Positions 4,112 through 7,589 of a DNA stretch of 7,589 nt are shown in pieces (within the stretch, counting starts at the first letter, position 1; the number at the start of each line of letters is the position of its first letter). The DNA comes from an uncultured Veillonellaceae bacterium. Lineage in GTDB: Bacteria > Bacillota > Negativicutes > Veillonellales > Dialisteraceae. The stretch is from positions 1-7,589 of the forward strand of contig CAUBUJ010000080.1 in assembly GCA_958439155.1 (NCBI GenBank). Reading direction: 5' to 3'. A model generated the notes under the pieces. The model was not told where the DNA came from, made no database searches, and worked only from the letters and a program-made list of their open reading frames with translations. Position numbers and translations under genes: made by a program.

Positions 4112-4349
4112 GGCCGTCCTCCTCTCCGCTGTACTTCGCACGCAGCTCCAGGCATAAGGCCTTCCATGAAAGATCATGCAGCATGTCCGCTGCCACTTTG
4201 AGTTGAACCGCTGCCGCTTGGAGATTCTCCGGATTGTTTCCTTTCGCAAGTTCATGGCTTGCATCGCGGATTCCTGTACGGGCGTCAGTCACATCCATTC
4301 CCAGCTGCGCCACGTCATCGATGAGCCGCATATATTCCTGCTCTTTCAT
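4104..4349 (-). CDS. small helical protein of unknown function
   Basis: This encodes 81 residues. The start at 4349 (MKEQEYMRLIDDVAQLG) is chosen over ATG 4355 because GAGGT lies six bases before the former and touches the latter, and because 4349 gives an ATGA overlap with the previous stop. The protein is predicted helical throughout, with amphipathic stretches (NLQAAAVQLKVAADMLHDLS) and an acidic tail (YSGEEDGHE). No domain is recognised. It is the last of three small helical proteins in a row. Confidence 0.7.
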   Translation of the reverse strand: MKEQEYMRLIDDVAQLGMDVTDARTGIRDASHELAKGNNPENLQAAAVQLKVAADMLHDLSWKALCLELRAKYSGEEDGHE

Positions 4350-4636
4350 TTCCATACCTCATGCTTCGGCTCTGCCCGGAGCCCGCCGCAAAGGATCTTG
4401 ATTTGTCCCAGATCACCAGTGATGTGCAGCGCGAGCTTTTCCATCTCTCTGAGCTTTCCCGTCATTTCAATCCCCGGAATGGCTTTGATCTCTGTCCGGA
4501 TACTGTGTTTCAGATTGTCCAGCGCTTCCTCTACGTCCTCTACGTCAAGCATAATTTCCAGCGCCATGCGGTTTTTCTCTTCCCGGGCGTCCCGCACGTC
4601 CTTCGTGGTGATGTTGATTTTGCTTTCTTCCTTCAT
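4346..4636 (-). CDS. small helical protein of unknown function
   Basis: This encodes 96 residues starting MKEESKINITTKDVRDAR. The middle is acidic and helical (LEIMLDVEDVEEALDNLKHS), followed by MTGKLREMEKLALHITGDLG and a Cys-Gly-Gly near the end. No family is recognised. The start at 4636 makes an ATGA overlap with the previous stop but its GAGG is ten bases away; ATG 4645, three codons earlier in frame, is better placed behind AGGA and is an equal alternative. It overlaps the next gene by ATGA. A role alongside replication and repair genes is only inferred from position. Confidence 0.68.
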   Translation of the reverse strand: MKEESKINITTKDVRDAREEKNRMALEIMLDVEDVEEALDNLKHSIRTEIKAIPGIEMTGKLREMEKLALHITGDLGQIKILCGGLRAEPKHEVWK

Positions 4637-4983
4637 AGATCCCATGCCTCTTCCTCTCCGATCGGCTCCGGTTTCTCCATCAGGTCCACCTTCTGGGCGC
4701 CGATCCGGTGGCGCATCCATGTGAGGACTCTTGCTTGCGCCGCGAGGCGGTCTTCCAGAATGAATAAGGCGTCTTCCACTTTGTCCAGGTCGTCCGCCGT
4801 CTGGGCCTGCTCCATCTGCGCCATGAGGCGGGAGAATTCTTTCGGCAGACATTCCACCAGAACCGTCCGCACGTGCCCGATCTGGGTGATCTTCTCGCCG
4901 CCGATGATACCGGAAGCGGCGTATCGGCTCGCCATGGTCCTCTCCGGCTGTTTGCGCCGCTCTTTCATCCACTTATTCCGCAT
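4633..4983 (-). CDS. small helical protein downstream of RusA, unknown function
   Basis: This encodes 116 residues. The N-terminus is strongly basic (MRNKWMKERRKQPERTMASR), and the remainder is helical and mixed-charge (TADDLDKVEDALFILEDRLA), with an acidic end (PIGEEEAWDL). ATG 4983 is supported by GGAGG six bases upstream, inside the end of the RusA gene, which it overlaps by 11 bases. No domain is recognised. The basic start followed by an amphipathic helical body could suit a nucleic-acid or protein adaptor, but that is speculation. Confidence 0.72.
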   Translation of the reverse strand: MRNKWMKERRKQPERTMASRYAASGIIGGEKITQIGHVRTVLVECLPKEFSRLMAQMEQAQTADDLDKVEDALFILEDRLAAQARVLTWMRHRIGAQKVDLMEKPEPIGEEEAWDL

Positions 4984-5353
4984 CTACTGCCTCCAATCTA
5001 ATTTCTACCCTTGGATTTTCCCGATCTACACGCACATCAACTCCGCTGATATGCAGGAATTTCTGGCTATCATTGGGAATGATCCCTAATTCTTGCAAAG
5101 CGTCAAAAATAAACTTCATACCACTTATGACGTTGTCCTCATCCCGCTTCGCGTTAGGCTCGTAGAAATGGATCACCGCATGAACTTTCGCTGCAAAGGG
5201 CCTCCCTCCCCCAGCACGATACTGTGGAATAAATTGACTATATAAATCCCTCTGCGTGTCTTTCTTCAGCTTGTTCGCTTCATAGGGATTGCGGCGGGAT
5301 TTATTGATGACCTCGTTGAGTCCCGGAAGTCTTCCTCTATACACCAGCTTCAT
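4973..5353 (-). CDS. rusA: RusA family crossover junction endodeoxyribonuclease
   Basis: This encodes 126 residues, close to the 120-residue RusA norm. RusA is a dimeric metal-dependent nuclease that cuts Holliday junctions; phages use it to resolve branched replication and recombination intermediates. The N-terminus GRLPGLNEVINKSRRNPYEA contains the family N-x-x-x-x-x-x-R-pattern. The catalytic core is clear: KRDEDN (D71, D73, N74), then K80, FDAL with D84, and NDSQ with D95. The start at 5353 is backed by TTGGAGG seven bases upstream. The gene follows SSB after a 104-base gap, the largest break in this half, so it may have a promoter or control site of its own. It overlaps the next gene by 11 bases. 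Confidence 0.92.
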   Translation of the reverse strand: MKLVYRGRLPGLNEVINKSRRNPYEANKLKKDTQRDLYSQFIPQYRAGGGRPFAAKVHAVIHFYEPNAKRDEDNVISGMKFIFDALQELGIIPNDSQKFLHISGVDVRVDRENPRVEIRLEAVDAE

Positions 5354-5400
5354 CTCTGTGCCTCCAACTGTACGAAAATCCCGTACGTTCTATTTTGGTC

Positions 5401-5429
5401 AACCCTAAACGGGCCCTCGGAACCCTAAA
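5401..5429. repeat. 9-base direct repeat in the ssb-rusA gap
   Basis: AACCCTAAA occurs at 5401-5409 and again at 5421-5429, starts 20 bases apart, with the palindrome GGGCCC between them. An inverted repeat GTACG/CGTAC (5371-5375 with 5383-5387) follows toward rusA. On the minus strand TTGACC at 5402-5397 and AT-rich DNA near 5457-5430 lie here, but no convincing -10 box accompanies them. The spacing of about two helical turns suits an operator, which is only an inference. The remaining bases of the 5354-5457 gap show nothing else. Confidence 0.45.
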
Positions 5430-5457
5430 TTCATTTCAACTTTTTTCAATATATCAA

Positions 5458-5916
5458 TCAGAACGGCAGCTCTTCATCCCGGCTGTACGGTGATGCCGGC
5501 GGTGTCTCCCCGAGGCGCCCCTGGCTGTATGCCGGAGCCTGCGGCGCCTGCGGGACAGGCTGGCCGAATTGGGAGAAATTGCCTTTCTTCTGGGTGGTTC
5601 CCAGTGGGATCGCGATCATATTGGCGATGACTTCGGTAATATACCGTTTCTGCCCGTCCGTCCCTTCGTAGGACCGGGTGGAATACCGCCCTTCTACAAA
5701 AATGCGTGTCCCTTTCCTGAGCTGATTCCCCGCCGCTTCCGCAAGGTTCCGCCATGCCACCACGTTGACGAAGTCTGTCAGCTCTTTCTTCTCTCCGGTG
5801 GGCGTTGTGTAGAGCCGGTTCACCGCTACGTTGAGAGACGCCACTGGCTGCCCGGTCTTTGTCGTTCTCATCTGCGGGTCTCTTGTGAGATTCCCCTCGA
5901 TCTGTACTGTGTTCAT
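5458..5916 (-). CDS. ssb: single-stranded DNA-binding protein
   Basis: This encodes 152 residues and is a typical bacterial/phage SSB. The OB fold spans about residues 1-107: MNTVQIEGNLTRDPQMRTT, then SLNVAVNRLY, DFVNVVAWRNLAEAA, GTRIFVEGRYSTRSYE and a closing VIANMIAIPLG. A glutamine/proline/glycine-rich linker follows and the protein ends DEELPF, the acidic tip that recruits partner proteins. Tetramer formation and ssDNA coating are family knowledge. The ATG at 5916 is preceded by GAGAGGAAT and lies one base after the previous stop; an in-frame ATG at 5949 would add 11 residues that do not belong to the family. Its place between replication genes and rusA fits a phage-encoded SSB. Confidence 0.96.
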   Translation of the reverse strand: MNTVQIEGNLTRDPQMRTTKTGQPVASLNVAVNRLYTTPTGEKKELTDFVNVVAWRNLAEAAGNQLRKGTRIFVEGRYSTRSYEGTDGQKRYITEVIANMIAIPLGTTQKKGNFSQFGQPVPQAPQAPAYSQGRLGETPPASPYSRDEELPF

Positions 5917-5917
5917 C

Positions 5918-6355
5918 CTATTCCTCTCTTCCTTCTTTGAATAAGGCACTCAACCTCTCCTCTGCGGACTCGACATCCTCTTCATGCCATTCGTCTTCGT
6001 CTTCTTGCATAGACTTATCATGAACGTCATAAGTAATGCATGGGCCAGAAACAACCAATCCTTTTATTTGCGCGATAAGTGCAGGGTTGGATTTCTTATA
6101 AATAAATTCTCCGATGTGAAACCGCGGAATTTTATTTTCTACCCGCTCGATGTCATTCTCATTCCATTCTTCCAAGTGAATGTCATTCCATGGGTCCTCA
6201 AGGTATGTACGAGCGACAGTATACATAATCCGACACTCTGTGATTTTCGCCTCTAAGATTTGCATTTCTTCGTGATCAGGCTTTTTCGTATTCCATACGT
6301 GTTCTCCTCTGCGAAAAAGCAGGGATGGTGTTTCAATGATTCTTTTTTCCATCAT
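5918..6355 (-). CDS. acidic protein of unknown function, possible small beta-barrel module
   Basis: This encodes 145 residues (143 if the second of two consecutive ATG codons is used; AAAGGAGGT lies four bases before the first and seven before the second). The N-terminal half is mixed (RRGEHVWNTKKPDHEEMQIL, YTVARTYLEDPWNDIHLEEW). The second half has a beta-rich stretch (FHIGEFIYKKSNPALIAQIK, VVSGPCITYDVHD) followed by a very acidic helix (EDEDEWHEEDVESAEERL). I do not recognise a family. The gene is joined to its upstream neighbour by ATGA, and that neighbour may share the same beta stretch plus charged helix layout. It ends one base before ssb. Confidence 0.72.
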   Translation of the reverse strand: MMEKRIIETPSLLFRRGEHVWNTKKPDHEEMQILEAKITECRIMYTVARTYLEDPWNDIHLEEWNENDIERVENKIPRFHIGEFIYKKSNPALIAQIKGLVVSGPCITYDVHDKSMQEDEDEWHEEDVESAEERLSALFKEGREE

Positions 6356-6669
6356 CCTACCTCCTTTATGGACATTCCTCTTACGGTGTTGTTCTGTCTG
6401 TCATTGATTGTTTTTTGCTTCTGCTCATCTGCCCGGCGTTTTCTCTCCCGGTCGGCCTCTGTCGCGTCAGTGAGGTCTTCGGCTGTAAACAGATAAACAG
6501 GATGAAACTTGGTACTCGGATCCTCCAGATCATCGGCGAATACAACATTGTAAAAAATTCCTTCTTGCGGCGGGATCCCGTCGCCGTAGCCTTCTACCCA
6601 TCCCTGGATATACCCGATCCGTCCCGGCAATCCCCGGAACTCGACTGCCTGCCCTTCGCGAAATCTCAT
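6352..6669 (-). CDS. small protein with a possible SH3-like beta-barrel, unknown function
   Basis: This encodes 105 residues. The first 70 or so look like a small all-beta domain: MRFREGQAVEFRGLPGRIGY, then GIFYNVVFADDLEDPS and KFHPVYLFTAEDL. A charged helix follows (ATEADRERKRRADEQKQK). The pattern of a G-x-x-V-x-F strand and P-G-R-I-G-Y-I turn resembles KOW/SH3-like folds, but that is pattern reading, not a family match. ATG 6669 overlaps the helicase loader stop as ATGA and has GGAGGG seven bases upstream; upstream in-frame codons to 6858 only shadow the loader gene. Confidence 0.75.
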   Translation of the reverse strand: MRFREGQAVEFRGLPGRIGYIQGWVEGYGDGIPPQEGIFYNVVFADDLEDPSTKFHPVYLFTAEDLTDATEADRERKRRADEQKQKTINDRQNNTVRGMSIKEVG

Positions 6670-7196
6670 CGCTTCCCTCCGGACAATGCCTTGCGCTGGG
6701 CAATCCACAGAAGGAGCTTCTGTACCTTTCCATCCTGCAGGGATTTCCGGATTTGCTTCTCGCTTTTCTGCCGGCGAGCTATGTCGTCGTACATTTTCAT
6801 GAACTGGGCACGGTCGACGCTGCTCATCTCGACCCGCCGGCGGCAGAGTTCCTGCCATCCCATGCGCCGGACTGTTTCCGTCGTGATCGGATCGTCAAAT
6901 TTCGGCGTCCGGTAAGACCCCTGATGAGAGATCGCCTGGAGCACCTCTCCCCACGCTTCCCCTGCGTCCGGAATGGGTTCATTACCAGCGATGCGGTAAA
7001 TCTCTTCCGCCTTCTCCCGGATCTCTGCCACTGTGGGCGGAAATTTTGACGTCCGTGCCAGAGATTGGATTGCTTTGTCGACGAGTACCGGCGGAATATC
7101 GGAAAGCATGCGGTTATAGAGCACCACCTTTTCCTCGGTGAACTTGTCAAAAAGCGCCGCCATCACTGCGATCGCCTTGATCCGCTGATCCTCCAT
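6666..7196 (-). CDS. replicative helicase loader/inhibitor, G39P-like
   Basis: This encodes 176 residues from ATG 7196; AAGGAGG lies nine bases upstream of it but directly abuts ATG 7205, so 7196 is preferred. The N-terminal region has the layout of the G39P family: MAALFDKFTEEKVVLYNRML, then IPPVLVDKAIQSLARTSKFP with PPTVAEIREKAEEI (about residues 50-66). In phage SPP1 the G39P protein binds the replicative helicase, keeps it inactive and hands it to the initiator at the origin. The C-terminal half is basic and charged (ARRQKSEKQIRKSLQDGKV), as expected for the flexible part that contacts helicase. It overlaps the replication initiator gene by 50 bases and is followed with ATGA overlap, matching the usual initiator-loader order. 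Confidence 0.8.
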   Translation of the reverse strand: MEDQRIKAIAVMAALFDKFTEEKVVLYNRMLSDIPPVLVDKAIQSLARTSKFPPTVAEIREKAEEIYRIAGNEPIPDAGEAWGEVLQAISHQGSYRTPKFDDPITTETVRRMGWQELCRRRVEMSSVDRAQFMKMYDDIARRQKSEKQIRKSLQDGKVQKLLLWIAQRKALSGGKR

Positions 7197-7589
7197 GGTT
7201 CTCATCCTCCTTCATCGCTTCATAAAAACGGCTCATTCTGTCCCTTGGCGGTGAAAACCCGCCGGCATGCCGCTCTCTTCTTGACCAATTCCGGGCAGCG
7301 GCTTTCCAGTCTTTCATGTGATTCTTCCCCGCCATCCAGCCATTAGCCTGGTAGTAGTCAAAGAACGCTTCCGGGTCTCCATGGAGGCTTTTTTCCTGCC
7401 AATGCTTCCTCACCTCATCCTCCGTCGGGGGCGAAAAGAGCTTGCGAGTGGGGCTTTTGCCCCTACTCTCTCTTGTTACATGGTTCCCTTGTTCCTTTGT
7501 TAATTTGTTAATAGGATTCGCGCGTAATAGAGGGTGTGTTATCGCTGTGTTACCTGCTGTGTTATCCTCACTGCCGAAGCCTTGATATT
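7147..7589 (-). CDS. phage replication initiator/replisome organizer, C-terminal part
   Basis: The frame is open from the window edge (7589) to a TGA at 7147, giving 146 visible residues; the N-terminal DNA-binding part lies outside. After a low-complexity linker (about residues 8-40), the segment PTEDEVRKHWQEK, DPEAFFDYYQANGWMAGK and MKDWKAAARNW forms the short C-terminal module found at the end of many Firmicute phage replication proteins of the DnaD/O type. These bind the origin and recruit the helicase with its loader, whose gene follows directly. The tail beyond it is arginine-rich and then acidic. A GTG at 7413 is inside this frame and is not the true start. The linker DNA carries a TGTTA repeat cluster, as origins embedded in initiator genes often do. 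Confidence 0.8.
   Translation of the reverse strand, partial: YQGFGSEDNTAGNTAITHPLLRANPINKLTKEQGNHVTRESRGKSPTRKLFSPPTEDEVRKHWQEKSLHGDPEAFFDYYQANGWMAGKNHMKDWKAAARNWSRRERHAGGFSPPRDRMSRFYEAMKEDENHGGSADQGDRSDGGAF
7474..7564. repeat. TGTTA repeat cluster inside the replication gene, candidate origin
   Basis: TGTTA occurs six times in 91 bases on the plus strand (starting at 7474, 7498, 7506, 7537, 7548 and 7560). The last three are part of a TGTGTTA motif at 7535, 7546 and 7558, spaced 11 and 12 bases, about one helical turn. Two are in a perfect 8-base tandem TTTGTTAA (7496-7503, 7504-7511). At 7562-7570 TTATCCTCA differs by one base from the DnaA box TTATCCACA. The repeats fall in different codon phases of the minus-strand gene, which argues for a DNA-level signal rather than a protein repeat. 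Confidence 0.5.

Noticed and set aside
6352..6858. Extended N-terminus to 6858 for the 105-residue gene
   Set aside because: The extra residues are a frame-shifted reading of the helicase loader gene; the GGAGGG site and ATGA overlap fix the start at 6669.

Overview
The window looks like the replication and early-to-late regulatory segment of a temperate phage or prophage from a Firmicute. This rests on strong AGGAGG-type ribosome binding sites, a DnaD/O-type replication protein tail, a G39P-type helicase loader, an SSB ending in an acidic tip, a RusA resolvase, a DUF3310 protein and a DUF1492/ArpU-like regulator. The moderately GC-rich coding sequence might fit Negativicutes or another GC-richer Firmicute, but the genus cannot be fixed from the sequence. 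Every convincing gene is on the minus strand, so transcription runs from high to low coordinates. No integrase, portal, terminase or structural gene is visible.

Right part (7589 to 4973): the C-terminal part of a replication initiator, open to the window edge and carrying a TGTTA-rich repeat cluster; a helicase loader; two small unknown proteins that may share an architecture; SSB; a 104-base gap with a 9-base direct repeat; and RusA. These proteins would open the origin, load the helicase, coat single-stranded DNA and resolve branched DNA.

Middle part (4983 to 1738): a tightly packed run of small genes. In order they are three short, apparently helical unknowns, a DUF3310 protein, a short unknown, a double zinc-ribbon protein, an intact serine recombinase, a Cys-rich protein, a coiled-coil protein with a C-terminal membrane anchor, and the DUF1492-like regulator. 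Many junctions are ATGA stop/start overlaps, which suggests translational coupling.

Left part (1737 to 1): a 280-base structured noncoding stretch with a terminator, a tRNA-like gene (anticodon GCA, with odd bases at two conserved positions) and two further hairpins. It is followed by a methyltransferase-like gene broken by a one-base frameshift. A perfect-consensus promoter (TTGACA, 17-base spacer, TATAAT) then drives a 33-residue membrane peptide that is too short for usual gene calling. Next come a cluster of GC-rich hairpins, a second membrane peptide of 28 residues, and a 62-residue basic protein overlapping it by ATGA. An inverted-repeat terminator closes the block, and the last 126 bases hold hairpins but no gene.

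The points most worth following up are the strong-promoter micropeptide module, the unusual tRNA-like element in its structured surroundings, the frameshifted gene, and the repeat cluster inside the replication gene.
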